Notes: a model not told the origin generated them from the letters alone. 49,852 nt of DNA from an uncultured Bacillota bacterium (GCA_949283775.1 CASDTU010000044.1:1-49852); one strand, 5' to 3'; shown: positions 1 through 9,137, numbered from the stretch's first letter. Made by a program: numbers and translations.

Positions 1-605
1 CCCAATTTGTGGAGAGCGGACTGATCGGGCATCGCCATTTTTTTTGCGTAGATCAAATCGCGTGCGCGAGTAAACAACCCCGTTTTTTTGATTTCTTTTA
101 AATTGAGCAGTAAAACGCCCGAATTGCAGTAGTGTTTGTCGATCCAAAATCTTCCCATAAAGTCAAGTACGGCGGCGTATTCAAAATTTTCGACGTCGAT
201 ATCAAATAATTGTCCGATATCGCTTGTACACATGGTGTCGATGTCGAGATAGAGCATCTTGTCCGGCATATCGGGCAGGGTATCCAGATAGAGCCGCAAA
301 AGCGCGTAGGGAGTGTAAATGGCGGCCTTTTTGTTTTTTCCGTGCGCAAGTTTCTGTTTGTACTGCTCCGTCAGATCGATTTGCACGGCACAGCTTTGCG
401 TGTTTTTCTCCTTTAATGCTTCGTTTATGATCTGGATCTGCTTTTCGGTAAAGGGCACATATACGGGGTTTTGCTGGTGCAGATCCATAGAAAGAATGTA
501 CACTTTCAGCGTTCGGTCGGTGTGTTTTGCAAGGGACAGTACGGAGAGCAGCAGACCCTCAAATACGCGCCTGTTTCCGCAGTAGCAAATAGAAATCGGT
601 TGCAT
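1..605 (-). CDS. GT8 family glycosyltransferase, partial (C-terminus beyond window)
   Basis: Read on the minus strand from the ATG at 605, the frame stays open to the window edge (201 codons). The translation begins MQPISICYCGNRRVFEG and contains YLDIDTM, the DxD-type metal and nucleotide-sugar motif of GT8 enzymes, then CNSGVLLLN. It matches the next gene upstream almost end to end, so roughly 70 C-terminal residues should lie outside the window. The family transfers hexoses from nucleotide sugars, often to surface polysaccharides or glycoproteins; the acceptor cannot be told. A Shine-Dalgarno AAAGGAG lies 8 bases before the ATG. It follows its paralogue in the same direction with a 137-base gap, so the two are probably co-transcribed. 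Identity as GT8 is confident; substrate unknown. Confidence 0.85.
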   Translation of the reverse strand, partial: MQPISICYCGNRRVFEGLLLSVLSLAKHTDRTLKVYILSMDLHQQNPVYVPFTEKQIQIINEALKEKNTQSCAVQIDLTEQYKQKLAHGKNKKAAIYTPYALLRLYLDTLPDMPDKMLYLDIDTMCTSDIGQLFDIDVENFEYAAVLDFMGRFWIDKHYCNSGVLLLNLKEIKKTGLFTRARDLIYAKKMAMPDQSALHKL

Positions 606-742
606 TAGTTGCTCCTTTTTATGTCCGCAGAGCGCGTTTTCGATCAAAGCGCGGGGCGTTTTGATGCGGCGCGAAACTGTGTCGCCCTTTGAATCGGTCG
701 CTGTGCCGATCCGAGGAAGTCGACTTTGCGGTTTTTGTTTTC

Positions 743-1567
743 CTATTCGGATAAATCGTAACGGGAAGCCAATTCGTCGTATTGTTCGTACAGGTCGTCA
801 AAGTCATAGATCTTCAATTTTCTATGTACGTTGTCGCGTTCCCATTGCTTATAGTTGTAGATATGGAAAAAGGGGATATAGCGGATGCCGCGGCAGAAAT
901 GCTTGACGACGGTATCTTTGCGGATATTTCGCTGTTCGTTGAATCGGCGGGGAAGATACAGCCTGTTTTTGCCCAGCCTGTGCAGAGCCGTTTGATCGGG
1001 CATGATCATCTTGCGCGAATGCACATACTCCCGTACCCGTTCGAAAAACTTTTCTTCCCGAATGCGCTTCATGTTCAAAAGCAAAACGCCGGAATTGCAA
1101 TAGTGTCGGTTGATCCAGAACTGTCCCATATAATCGAGAGCGGCCGCATAAAGATAGGGCTGCACGTCGATGTCGTACAGCTGTCCGATATCGCCGGTAC
1201 ACATCGTGTCAATATCCAGATAAATGAGTTTGTCGGGAAGGTCGGCTACTTCGTTTAGATAGAGCCGCAGCTGTGCATAGGGAGTGTAGTAATTTTTTTT
1301 GTTCTTTCCCGTAGCGAGCGATCGCTTAAACAGTTCTGTCAGATCCAAGAGCCGCGCGCGGCTTTGCGGATTTTTTTTCTGTAACACTTCGTTTAAAATT
1401 TTGATTTGATTGTCGCTGAACGGAACGAAATGAGGATTTTCTTCGTGCAGGTCCATGGAAAGAACGAGTACTTCCAATTCTCTCTGCGTATTCTTTGCGA
1501 GCGATAAAACGGAAAGCAGAAGGCCCGGGAAAACCCGCTTGTTTCCGCTGTAACATACTGTGATCAT
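743..1567 (-). CDS. GT8 family glycosyltransferase
   Basis: The product has 274 residues. It opens with MITVCYSGNK and a Rossmann-like N-terminus, carries the metal-binding D118-I-D120 in YLDIDTM, and CNSGVLLLNMK at about 157-167, all typical of GT8 enzymes such as bacterial LPS and glycan galactosyl- or glucosyltransferases. Length is close to a single catalytic domain with a short C-terminal extension rich in aromatic and charged residues (about 225-274). No signal peptide or membrane segment is seen, so it should act in the cytoplasm. A CAGGAAG ribosome site precedes the start. The gene and its neighbour look like a tandem duplication. Donor and acceptor sugars are unknown. Confidence 0.9.
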   Translation of the reverse strand: MITVCYSGNKRVFPGLLLSVLSLAKNTQRELEVLVLSMDLHEENPHFVPFSDNQIKILNEVLQKKNPQSRARLLDLTELFKRSLATGKNKKNYYTPYAQLRLYLNEVADLPDKLIYLDIDTMCTGDIGQLYDIDVQPYLYAAALDYMGQFWINRHYCNSGVLLLNMKRIREEKFFERVREYVHSRKMIMPDQTALHRLGKNRLYLPRRFNEQRNIRKDTVVKHFCRGIRYIPFFHIYNYKQWERDNVHRKLKIYDFDDLYEQYDELASRYDLSE

Positions 1568-1596
1568 AGTCTTCCTGAATGTTTTTTACTATAACT

Positions 1597-1625
1597 ATTG
1601 TAGCATATTTGCCGAAAGAACACAA
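1597..1625 (-). promoter_or_regulatory. Predicted sigma-A promoter for the GT8 pair
   Basis: On the minus strand there is TTGTGT (1625-1620), a 17-base spacer, and TACAAT (1602-1597) preceded by TGC, which makes an extended -10. Transcription would start about 25 bases before the ATG at 1567. Spacing and the extended -10 support it; the -35 is weak. Confidence 0.6.
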
Positions 1626-1713
1626 GGAAAAAGCGAAAAAAACCGAAAGACGTCGTTTTGCCGTTCTTTGCACGCGATAGCTTAGAGCGCTTTGCAGGCA
1701 AGCCAAATTTTTT

Positions 1714-1794
1714 TCGGTCGGCAAAATCAAGGCGGTTTGGGATAAAGCTGTATTTTTTCGGACAGAAAAATCGGAACGGTTTGAGATAAAGCTG
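1714..1794 (+). repeat. Imperfect direct repeat in the 1568-2025 intergenic region
   Basis: Two copies of about 39 bases lie at 1714-1752 and about 1757-1794. Both end in AGATAAAGCTGT or GGATAAAGCTGT after CGGTTTG. A third, looser match (TTTTCGGGCCGAAAAAATC) begins near 1861. No gene is seen in this 458-base divergent gap. Function unknown. Confidence 0.5.
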
Positions 1795-2025
1795 TCAAAA
1801 AAGTTTACTTTTTAAAAAAAGTATGGTAAACTGATAAACAGCCGCGGATACAGGAAAATGTTTTCGGGCCGAAAAAATCAAGACGGGAATGAAGTGCTCC
1901 CGAAGGGCGTTTAAGCTCTTGAACCGCTTGCAATGAGCTGATGACTTCTGCGAAAAACAATCGCGGGGGTATCGGCTTTTTTTATTGCCCTGCAAAAGAC
2001 TTGCAGCCTTGCATAGGAGAAAAAA

Positions 2026-3297
2026 ATGGATTTTTTAACGTCGATCGCCGTCATTTGCATCTTTGCGCTGGCACTGAGCGTGCTGCTGTCCAGACTGCGC
2101 CTTCCGCCGCTTCTCGGAATGCTGATCGTGGGGATTGTGCTCGGGCCGTATGTATTGAATCTGATCGCGCCCGAACTTTTGGGGATCTCGCCCGATCTTC
2201 GGCAGCTTGCGCTCGTGATTATTTTGCTGCGCGCGGGGCTGAATTTGAATTTAGAAGAGCTGAAAAAGAACGGCGTTACGGCAGTACTTCTCTGCTTTTT
2301 ACCGGCGACGGCAGAAATTGCAGGGTATCTGTTGTTTGGCACGCTGCTGCTGGATCTTACGCTTACGGAGGCTACCGTTTTAGGATGCGTCATGGCGGCG
2401 GTTTCGCCTGCGGTGGTCGTGCCGCGAATGCTCAAATGCAAAGAAACGGGCTACGGCGTGGAGAAGGGGATTCCGGATACGATTATGGCAGGGGCTTCGG
2501 CGGACGACGTATTTGTCATTGTTCTGTTTACGGCGCTGACGTCGGCGGCCGCGGCGGGAACGGGTATTTCGGCGCAGATTGCCTGGCAGATCCCGACTTC
2601 GATCGTTTTGGGCATTTTGTTCGGTGCGGGAGTCGGCGCGGCTTTTGCGGCTTTTGTCAAAAAAGTGCATATACGGGATAGCTTTAAAGTGATCGTGATG
2701 CTGTGTATATCCTGTCTCTTTCTTGGACTGCAAAATTATGTGGAAGGGGCGGTGCCCTGTTCGGGGCTTCTGTCGGTGATCTCGTTCGGGGCGGCGATGT
2801 TTGCATTGCACAAGCAGTGCGCGAAGCGGCTTTCAGGGAAATTTTCAAAACTTTGGCTGTTTGCGGAAATTTTGCTCTTTGCGCTGGTCGGTGCGGAAGT
2901 AGACGTTTCCTTTGCTCTGCAAAACAGCGGTCGCATTGTTGCCGTCCTGTTTTCGGCGCTCTTCTTCCGTATGGCGGGTACGTTTTTCTGCACGCTCTTT
3001 TCTTCTTTCCGCATGAAAGAGCGCATTTTTGTCTGTATCGCTTATATTCCGAAAGCGACGGTACAGGCGGCGATCGGCGCTATACCCCTCTCGATGGGCC
3101 TGGCGTGCGGACAGACGGTCCTGTCCGCCGCCGTCCTCGCAATTTTGATAACCGCGCCGCTGGGCGCTTTTTTGACCGATCTTTTTTACAAAAGACTCCT
3201 TATAAAAGCTGAACTCCCGGCGGAAAACGAAGGTCGTGCCGATCCGCCTTTACGCTCGGAGCAGGGAAAGTCTGATTCATCTTGCGGCGGACGCTGA
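2026..3297 (+). CDS. Cation:proton antiporter (CPA family)
   Basis: The product is 423 residues of almost continuous hydrophobic segments, about 11-12 transmembrane helices, with a short hydrophilic tail from about 398. The N-terminal half has the features of the sodium/hydrogen exchanger domain: LSRLRLPPLLGMLIVGIVLGP near 24-44, SPAVVVPRML near 127, and the polar pair in ASADDVFVI near 158. In this superfamily such acidic residues carry the ions; that these are the ion-binding residues here is inferred. It should exchange Na+ or K+ for H+ at the cytoplasmic membrane. No regulatory TrkA-N domain is attached. The start follows TAGGAGAAAAAA. It is a single-gene unit facing away from the GT8 genes. 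The ion specificity cannot be told. Confidence 0.85.
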   Translation: MDFLTSIAVICIFALALSVLLSRLRLPPLLGMLIVGIVLGPYVLNLIAPELLGISPDLRQLALVIILLRAGLNLNLEELKKNGVTAVLLCFLPATAEIAGYLLFGTLLLDLTLTEATVLGCVMAAVSPAVVVPRMLKCKETGYGVEKGIPDTIMAGASADDVFVIVLFTALTSAAAAGTGISAQIAWQIPTSIVLGILFGAGVGAAFAAFVKKVHIRDSFKVIVMLCISCLFLGLQNYVEGAVPCSGLLSVISFGAAMFALHKQCAKRLSGKFSKLWLFAEILLFALVGAEVDVSFALQNSGRIVAVLFSALFFRMAGTFFCTLFSSFRMKERIFVCIAYIPKATVQAAIGAIPLSMGLACGQTVLSAAVLAILITAPLGAFLTDLFYKRLLIKAELPAENEGRADPPLRSEQGKSDSSCGGR

Positions 3298-3348
3298 AAG
3301 GAAACCCGCTCAAAAGAATGCGTACATTTTTCCAAAATAAATTATATG

Positions 3349-3392
3349 GGCAGGAGCGCCGATTGCCTTAAAAAACAATCGGCGCTCCTGCC
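3349..3392. terminator. Perfect 17-bp hairpin between convergent genes
   Basis: GGCAGGAGCGCCGATTG (3349-3365) pairs perfectly with 3376-3392 around a 10-base A-rich loop. It sits between the antiporter and rqcH, which converge, so it could end both transcripts. There is no good T-run on either side, so intrinsic termination is not certain. Confidence 0.6.
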
Positions 3393-3434
3393 TTGTAAAG
3401 AAAGTGGTTTCGTTTGATATTTCAATGTTTTCCG

Positions 3435-5120
3435 TCATTGGCGTTCCGCTTCGCTGTGCCGGTCGGGGTCCGCGAGGATGGTTTTAAAGTCGGTGTAAAA
3501 GACAAATCCGGCTTTGGCTTTCGGGGGCTTTTTCACGAAGCGCCGCTGACAGGAATCGACGGGTATCTTATTCCCCGCTTTTGCGTCCGAAAAGAAGGCG
3601 CAGATCTCGGCTGCGGCGAGCAATACTGTATCGGGAACGGGTTTGCCTTCCGTACGGACAATGACGTGGGCGCTATGGTATTTTTGCGTGTGCAGCCAAA
3701 GGTCGGTCGGCGCCGCTTCCCGTAAGAGACGGTCGTTCTGCATATTGTTGCGTCCGGCAAGTACGGTGAAATTTTCGATCTGAAAAACGCGGAAGGGGAT
3801 CGTCGGCGAATTTTTTTGCTTCTTTTGTTCGGGCGGCAGAAGATTTGCAGAGCGCAGTTCTTCTTCGCAACCCATAAGGTCCAGCAGGTTTTCCGCATAT
3901 TTGACGGCGGAGAGCATACTCTCTGTGTAATCGAGATCGGACAAAGCTTCTTCCTTTTGCGGCGCGAGCGCCTGCAACGTGCGCTTTTGCTTGTTGTATT
4001 TTTTAAAATATTTTTGCGCGTTCTGGGAGGGGGAAAGCGTTTTATCCAAGGGGATTTCGACCGCCGCGCATGCCTCGTCGTAAAAATTGGAGAGCCGGCA
4101 TACGCTTTCGCCCTTTTTCAGCGCATAGATGTTTGCGGTGATCAGTTCACCGAAGATGCGGTTTTTTTCCATATCCGCGCAGTCGCGCTCCCTCTCTTCC
4201 AGCAAAGAAAGTTTTTTTTCTTCCTTTTTTTTGCGGGCGAGCAAAATGCTTTCCAGCTTTCTCTTTTTTTCCGAAAAGTCTTTTTTTGTTTCCCGTTCGG
4301 TGTAATAGGCGTCCGCCGCGGCGTTTACGCTGGGATACGCCTTCCCGCCGTAAAAACGCGCATGAAAATCTTTTGCTTCGCCGTTTTCCGATTCCACGGC
4401 AGGGGAAATCTTTTCGGAGAAGATAAAAGTTTGTATTTCTTTTGCCGCTTTTTCGGGGGAAGGGAAGTCATCGGCGCGTTCTGTAAAGAGCTGTTTTGCG
4501 AGGATACGGCAGGTAGAGAGGGCGAGTCCGGAAAGATTGTTGAAGAAAAATTCCGCCGTATCGCCTCCGCCGAAGGCGGAGAGCCTCTGCGTTAGAGCGG
4601 CGAGGTCGGAGGGATTTACTTTATCTTGGGGCTGCGGCGGTTCGTATCGAACGCCGGGAAAGAGCACGCGCTTAAAATTTTCCTGCAGGGAAGAAATTTT
4701 CAACGCGCCGCTGATGATCCCGTCTTCGACTAAGATCAGGTTGGAATATTTGCCCATGATCTCCGCATACAGGGTGCGCTTTGCGCGGGAAAACTCATTG
4801 ACGCAGTCGAAGGAAAAGGCGAGGATCCGTTCAAAGCCTTCTTGATGTACGTTTTCAAGCGTCGCGCCGGACAGGTGCTTTCGAAGAAGCATACAAAAAT
4901 TCGGCGCAACGTCCGGCGCCGTTCTGGGAAGAGCGGAAATGCACGCCCGGGCGAGCGATGCGTGCGTATTGAGGATCAGCTTGTGCGTCTTTCCGCCGGC
5001 ATACAGGATGAGATCGATCTCATCGCGGGAGGGCTGAATGATTTTATTGACTTTACCGCCCGAAAGTGCGGCGTTGAGTTCGCGCGCCATATGGCGCAGG
5101 GTAAAAGCGTCTTGCGGCAT
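3435..5120 (-). CDS. rqcH: NFACT-family ribosome quality control protein RqcH
   Basis: The 561-residue product has the NFACT layout: N-terminal NFACT-N domain (about 1-200), a charged coiled-coil middle (about 280-420, many Lys/Glu) and a C-terminal NFACT-R domain with DLWLHTQKYHSAHVIV near 480. In Bacillus this protein binds 50S subunits carrying stalled peptidyl-tRNA and recruits tRNA-Ala to add alanine tails that mark the chain for ClpXP. The family is often annotated as fibronectin-binding protein. Position 97-98, which is Asp-Arg in Bacillus subtilis RqcH and needed for its tRNA work, reads Glu97-Arg98 here. The ATG at 5120 follows AGGAAG. It is monocistronic with its own promoter, divergent from tig. 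Length is normal. Confidence 0.9.
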   Translation of the reverse strand: MPQDAFTLRHMARELNAALSGGKVNKIIQPSRDEIDLILYAGGKTHKLILNTHASLARACISALPRTAPDVAPNFCMLLRKHLSGATLENVHQEGFERILAFSFDCVNEFSRAKRTLYAEIMGKYSNLILVEDGIISGALKISSLQENFKRVLFPGVRYEPPQPQDKVNPSDLAALTQRLSAFGGGDTAEFFFNNLSGLALSTCRILAKQLFTERADDFPSPEKAAKEIQTFIFSEKISPAVESENGEAKDFHARFYGGKAYPSVNAAADAYYTERETKKDFSEKKRKLESILLARKKKEEKKLSLLEERERDCADMEKNRIFGELITANIYALKKGESVCRLSNFYDEACAAVEIPLDKTLSPSQNAQKYFKKYNKQKRTLQALAPQKEEALSDLDYTESMLSAVKYAENLLDLMGCEEELRSANLLPPEQKKQKNSPTIPFRVFQIENFTVLAGRNNMQNDRLLREAAPTDLWLHTQKYHSAHVIVRTEGKPVPDTVLLAAAEICAFFSDAKAGNKIPVDSCQRRFVKKPPKAKAGFVFYTDFKTILADPDRHSEAERQ

Positions 5121-5184
5121 AAAAACTTCCTGCTTGCAGTATTTAACTGTTTTGTTTTTGAAGAATTTTTCGATTCCGCTCTTT

Positions 5185-5213
5185 ATTATAGCGGAAAAAA
5201 GAAAAAAAGTAAA
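5185..5213 (-). promoter_or_regulatory. Predicted sigma-A promoter for rqcH
   Basis: On the minus strand TTTACT (5213-5208) is followed by a 17-base spacer and a perfect TATAAT (5190-5185). The transcript would start near 5178, giving a leader of about 58 bases. Confidence 0.7.
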
Positions 5214-5231
5214 TCATCTAAGCAAAAACGC

Positions 5232-5260
5232 TTTTCAAAAGCCGCACTTTGTGCTAAAAT
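5232..5260 (+). promoter_or_regulatory. Predicted sigma-A promoter for tig
   Basis: TTTTCA (5232-5237), 17 bases, then TAAAAT (5255-5260) preceded by TGC, an extended -10. The start site would be near 5267, about 38 bases before the tig ATG. It is divergent from the rqcH promoter. Confidence 0.6.
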
Positions 5261-5304
5261 ACTGTCCTGAATAAAAAAGATATTTTAGTTTCAGGAGAAA
5301 GATT

Positions 5305-6819
5305 ATGAAATACACAATCGAAGCTGCGCAGAAAAGTACGATCAAAGTGACCATGACGTTTGACAAAAAGGAATGGGACGAGGCAAACCAGAAAGCGTAT
5401 GAACAGACGCGCGGCAAATATTTTGTTAACGGATTCCGCAAGGGGAAAGCGCCCAAGCACGTTATCGAATTGAATTACGGGAAAGGGGTGTTTTACGAAG
5501 ACGCGCTGAACAATCTCTTCTCCGATCACTACTACGACATTTTGGAAAAGGAAAAGGACAACTACACGGTTGTCGGCCAGCCCGAGCTTTCGGTGGAAGA
5601 CATCAGCGAAAACGGGGCCGTTCTGGTTGCGGCAGCGCCGGTCAAGCCTGACGTAAAACTCGGTGAGTACAAGGGTATAAACATTCAGAAAGTTGAGTAT
5701 AATGTTAAGGATGAGGACGTAGAAGCGGAATTGAAGCGTTTGCAGGAGCGCAATTCCCGCCTCGTGGAAGTGACCGACCGCGCCGCGGAAAACGGAGATA
5801 CGGCCACGATCGATTTTTCGGGCAGTGTGAACGGCGAAAAGTTTGAAGGCGGCACGTCGGAAAACTATCCGCTCGTTTTGGGCAGCGGATCGTTTATTCC
5901 CGGTTTTGAAGAACAGGTCGTCGGAATGAAAGTCGGCGAGGAAAAGGATGTCAACGTAAAATTCCCCGAAGATTATCAGGCTGAAAATCTGAGAGGCAAG
6001 GATGCGGTATTTGCCGTGAAATTGCACAAGATCGAGAAGAAAGAGCTTCCCGAGATCAGCGATGAGTTTATAAAGGACGCGGCGGGTGCGGAGTCTGTCG
6101 ACGCATATAAGAAAGAAACGCGCGAACGCTTGGAAAAGCAGGCGAAAGAGAAGGGCGACGCGGAAACGGAAAACAATATTGTCAAGGCAATCACCGAAAA
6201 GGCGGAAGTAGAGATTCCCGAAGCGATGATCGACAATCAGGTCGATATCATGGTCCGCAATGCGGAGTACCGTCTGGGAATGCAGTACGGCGGAATGAAA
6301 CTTGCGGATTATCTCAAATACATGGGCAGCAACATGGACGATTTCCGTAAGGGTTACAGGGCGCAGGCGGAAGAGACCGTAAAGAGCCAGCTCGTGATCG
6401 ATAAGATCATCCGCGAAGAAAACATCAAAGCAGAAGACGCGGAGATCGACGCAAAGCTGGAAGAGTTCGCGAAATCTGCCAACAAGACGCTGGAAGAGTA
6501 TAAGAAGGACGTGGACGATTCCCAGCGCGAATATATCGCAAACGACATCGTCATCAATAAATTGTTTGATTTCTTGAAAGCGAACAACGTAATGACGGCG
6601 GAAAATGCGCCCGCGAAGAAGCCGGCGGCGAAGAAAACCGCGGCAAAGAAGGCGGACGAGAAAGCCGAAGAGGCGCCCGCAAAGAAGCCGGCAGCAAAGA
6701 AAGCCGCGGCAAAGAAGGCGGATGAAAAAGCCGAAGGGGCGCCCGCAAAAAAACCTGCCGCAAAGAAACCTGCGGCGAAAAAGACAACTGCAAAGAAAGC
6801 CGAAGAAAAAGCGGAGTAA
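5305..6819 (+). CDS. tig: Trigger factor with lysine-rich H1-like C-terminal tail
   Basis: The 504-residue product is a ribosome-associated chaperone and peptidyl-prolyl isomerase. Residues 43-50 (GFRKGKAP) are the ribosomal-protein-L23 contact signature. An FKBP-type isomerase domain spans about 160-247, and the helical C-terminal chaperone domain runs to about 430. Ordinary trigger factor ends there. Here a further 71 residues (434-504) form three copies of an APAKKPAAKK-type unit rich in Lys, Ala and Pro, like the tail of histone H1 or bacterial HU extensions. The tail is in frame with no sign of a sequencing break, and the underlying DNA is repetitive. AGGAG precedes the start. clpP follows after 37 bases, the usual tig-clpP-clpX order. 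Core function is certain; the role of the tail is unknown and could be RNA or ribosome binding. Confidence 0.97.
   Translation: MKYTIEAAQKSTIKVTMTFDKKEWDEANQKAYEQTRGKYFVNGFRKGKAPKHVIELNYGKGVFYEDALNNLFSDHYYDILEKEKDNYTVVGQPELSVEDISENGAVLVAAAPVKPDVKLGEYKGINIQKVEYNVKDEDVEAELKRLQERNSRLVEVTDRAAENGDTATIDFSGSVNGEKFEGGTSENYPLVLGSGSFIPGFEEQVVGMKVGEEKDVNVKFPEDYQAENLRGKDAVFAVKLHKIEKKELPEISDEFIKDAAGAESVDAYKKETRERLEKQAKEKGDAETENNIVKAITEKAEVEIPEAMIDNQVDIMVRNAEYRLGMQYGGMKLADYLKYMGSNMDDFRKGYRAQAEETVKSQLVIDKIIREENIKAEDAEIDAKLEEFAKSANKTLEEYKKDVDDSQREYIANDIVINKLFDFLKANNVMTAENAPAKKPAAKKTAAKKADEKAEEAPAKKPAAKKAAAKKADEKAEGAPAKKPAAKKPAAKKTTAKKAEEKAE
6604..6816 (+). repeat. Tandem coding repeat (KPAAKK units) in the tig tail
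   Basis: Three in-frame units: residues 434-455 (6604-6669), 456-477 (6670-6735) and a longer 478-504 (6736-6816). The first two are 66 bases each and nearly identical at protein level. The DNA copies have diverged at wobble positions, so the tail is not a very recent expansion. Confidence 0.9.
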
Positions 6820-6856
6820 TTTGCTTTTTTGAAGGCAGGCAGAGCAAGGAGTAAAA

Positions 6857-7453
6857 ATGGACGAGATCAAAATGAATCTGATTCCGATGGTTGTGGAGCA
6901 GTCCAACCGCGGAGAGCGTTCTTACGATATTTATTCGAGACTGTTGGAAGACAGAATTATCTTTCTATCCGGCGAGATCAACGACGCGATGGCAAATACC
7001 ATCGTGGCGCAGCTGATCTATCTCGAAGCAAAAGACATGAACAAGGATATCAGCCTGTATATCAACAGTCCCGGCGGCAGCGTTTCCGCAGGGCTTGCGA
7101 TCTATGATACGATGCAGTATATCCGTTGCGACGTTTCCACGATCTGCGTGGGGCTTGCGGCGAGCATGGGTGCGTTTCTTTTATCCAGCGGGGCGCCCGG
7201 CAAGCGGTTTGCGCTTCCCAACAGCGAGATCATGATCCATCAGCCGCTGGGCGGCGCGCAGGGACAGGCGAGCGACATCAAAATCCAGGCGGAACATATT
7301 TTGAAGATCCGCGACAAGATGAACCGCATCCTTTCGCAGAACACCGGCAGGAGCGTGGCGGAGATCGAGAGGGATACCGACCGCGACAATTATTTGTCTG
7401 CGGAAGAGGCAAAGGCTTACGGCTTGGTAGACAACGTATTTTATAAAAGATAA
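6857..7453 (+). CDS. clpP: ATP-dependent Clp protease proteolytic subunit ClpP
   Basis: The 198-residue product is a serine peptidase that forms a barrel of two heptamers and degrades substrates unfolded by ClpX or ClpC. The catalytic triad is visible: Ser103 in AASMGAFLL, His128 in MIHQPLGG and Asp177 in TDRDNYLS, with the spacing of the E. coli enzyme. The N-terminus [20 protein letters not shown] is the usual axial loop and propeptide region. AAGGAG sits just before the ATG. It lies between tig and clpX, and both ClpC and ClpX partners are encoded in this window. Confidence 0.98.
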   Translation: MDEIKMNLIPMVVEQSNRGERSYDIYSRLLEDRIIFLSGEINDAMANTIVAQLIYLEAKDMNKDISLYINSPGGSVSAGLAIYDTMQYIRCDVSTICVGLAASMGAFLLSSGAPGKRFALPNSEIMIHQPLGGAQGQASDIKIQAEHILKIRDKMNRILSQNTGRSVAEIERDTDRDNYLSAEEAKAYGLVDNVFYKR

Positions 7454-7675
7454 CGGCAAAAGAGAAGGACAAAAAGGTCTGCGTCGGCTGCCGCAGCGCC
7501 GAGAAGGAACGGGGAAGGCAAATTCTTGTTTTTTTTCAGTATCGGCAAACGGAAAAAGATCGTGCGGCTGCTTGGCTTGTCGGTCTTTTTCAAATTAAAG
7601 ACGTTTTTCCGTATGCAAAAATGCGGGGAAACGGCGAGATAACCGATCGGGACAAAAACCCGGAAGGAGGTAAAA
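7454..7675. other. clpP-clpX spacer, no feature recognised
   Basis: This 222-base gap holds no convincing ORF and no clear promoter. A weak CTGCG/CGCAG stem is present near 7478. clpX may be read through from clpP. Confidence 0.4.
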
Positions 7676-8896
7676 ATGAAAAACGAAGAACAATTTTGCT
7701 CGTTTTGCGGAAAACCGAGAGATCGCGTGAAAGTGATGGTTTCGGGACCGAACGGGCTTGCGATCTGCGATGAATGCATCGAGATCTGCAACGAAGAGAT
7801 CCATTCCGTGCAGGAAAAGACGGCGGACGTCGTGGAACTGAAAAAGCCGTCCGAGATCAAAGCGGAATTGGATAAATATATAGTCGGGCAGGATAAAGCA
7901 AAGAAAGTATTGTCGGTGGCGGTGTATAACCATTATAAGCGCATCAACAGCGGACTTGTCAAAGGGGACGACGACGTTGAGATCGAAAAGAGCAATATTT
8001 TGCTTTTGGGGCCGACGGGCTGCGGCAAAACACTCCTTGCCCGTACTTTGGCGAAGATTTTGAACGTACCTTTTGCCACGACGGATGCGACGACGCTGAC
8101 GGAAGCGGGCTACGTCGGAGAAGATGTGGAAAATATTCTGCTGAAACTCATTCAGAATGCGGATTACGATATCGAAAAAGCGCAGCGCGGCATCATCTAT
8201 ATCGACGAGATCGATAAAATTGCGCGCAAGAGCGAAAATGTATCCATCACGCGCGACGTTTCGGGCGAAGGCGTGCAGCAGGCGCTTTTGAAAATCATTG
8301 AAAGCACGATTGCGAGCGTTCCGCCGCAGGGCGGAAGAAAGCACCCGCAGCAGGAATGCATGCGGATCGACACGACGAATATTTTGTTCATCTGCGGCGG
8401 CGCTTTTGTGGGATTGGATAAGATTGTGCAGGCGCGGAAAGACGACACTTCGCTCGGTTTCGGGAAAAAGGTGAAGAGCAACGATGAAATGGATTATGCG
8501 ATCTTTGACGATATCAAGCCGCAGGATCTGACGAAATTCGGCTTGATCCCCGAATTTGTCGGCCGCGTGCCCATCGTCGTGAGCTTAATGCCGCTGGATG
8601 TTACGGCGCTCGTGAAAATTTTGACGGAACCGAAAAACGCGCTCATCAAACAATATCAGAAGCTGATCGGATTGGACGGCGTAAAGCTGTCGTTCGAGCC
8701 TTCTGCCGTGGATGAAATTGCCAATACGGCGATCAAATTAAAGACGGGTGCGCGCGGGCTTCGCACCATCATCGAAAATATCATGACCGACGTCATGTAT
8801 GAGATCCCGTCGGACAGCAATATCAGTGAGGTCAAGATCACGCGCGACTGCGTTCTCGGTACCGCAAAGCCCGAAGTCGTAAAAAAGAGCGCTTGA
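7676..8896 (+). CDS. clpX: ATP-dependent Clp protease ATP-binding subunit ClpX
   Basis: The 406-residue AAA+ unfoldase feeds substrates to ClpP. The N-terminal zinc-binding domain has Cys8, Cys11, Cys31 and Cys34. The Walker A is GPTGCGKT at 112-119 and the Walker B is IIYIDEID with Asp177-Glu178. The loop tripeptide Leu260-Gly261-Phe262 in TSLGFGKK corresponds to the IGF loop that docks into ClpP. The C-terminal small domain (about 310-400) is complete. A strong GGAGG site precedes the ATG. Length and motifs are normal for the family. With tig and clpP upstream it forms the standard Firmicute cluster, followed by a terminator at 9054. Confidence 0.98.
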   Translation: MKNEEQFCSFCGKPRDRVKVMVSGPNGLAICDECIEICNEEIHSVQEKTADVVELKKPSEIKAELDKYIVGQDKAKKVLSVAVYNHYKRINSGLVKGDDDVEIEKSNILLLGPTGCGKTLLARTLAKILNVPFATTDATTLTEAGYVGEDVENILLKLIQNADYDIEKAQRGIIYIDEIDKIARKSENVSITRDVSGEGVQQALLKIIESTIASVPPQGGRKHPQQECMRIDTTNILFICGGAFVGLDKIVQARKDDTSLGFGKKVKSNDEMDYAIFDDIKPQDLTKFGLIPEFVGRVPIVVSLMPLDVTALVKILTEPKNALIKQYQKLIGLDGVKLSFEPSAVDEIANTAIKLKTGARGLRTIIENIMTDVMYEIPSDSNISEVKITRDCVLGTAKPEVVKKSA

Positions 8897-9053
8897 CAAA
8901 GCAGGCAGAGCGCATTGATTGTTTTTGCTTTGGTGCCTGCGCGGTAAAAGCGCAAAGGCAGCGAAACGGCGCAAAAAAACGGTAAAAAACAAAAAGCGGC
9001 GCTTGCGAGGCAAAGAATTTATTTATATATTTATGTATACGAAACAAAGACAG

Positions 9054-9093
9054 GTTCGGCTTCCGATTATCGATCGGAAGCCGAACTTTTTTT
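9054..9093 (+). terminator. Rho-independent terminator after clpX
   Basis: A perfect 14-bp stem (9054-9067 with 9073-9086), a 5-base loop and seven T residues (9087-9093). It ends the tig-clpP-clpX unit and isolates feoA. Confidence 0.9.
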
Positions 9094-9137
9094 ATCGTGT
9101 TTGCTTGAAAAAAAGGTGCTAAACAGAAGGCGGGATA

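Noticed and set aside
5254..6906. 550-codon open frame opposite tig with Cys/Arg/Phe-rich repeats
   Set aside because: The repeats are the complement of the Lys/Ala coding repeats of the tig tail.
8919..9122. 67-codon basic frame after clpX
   Set aside because: It runs through the rho-independent terminator at 9054-9093.
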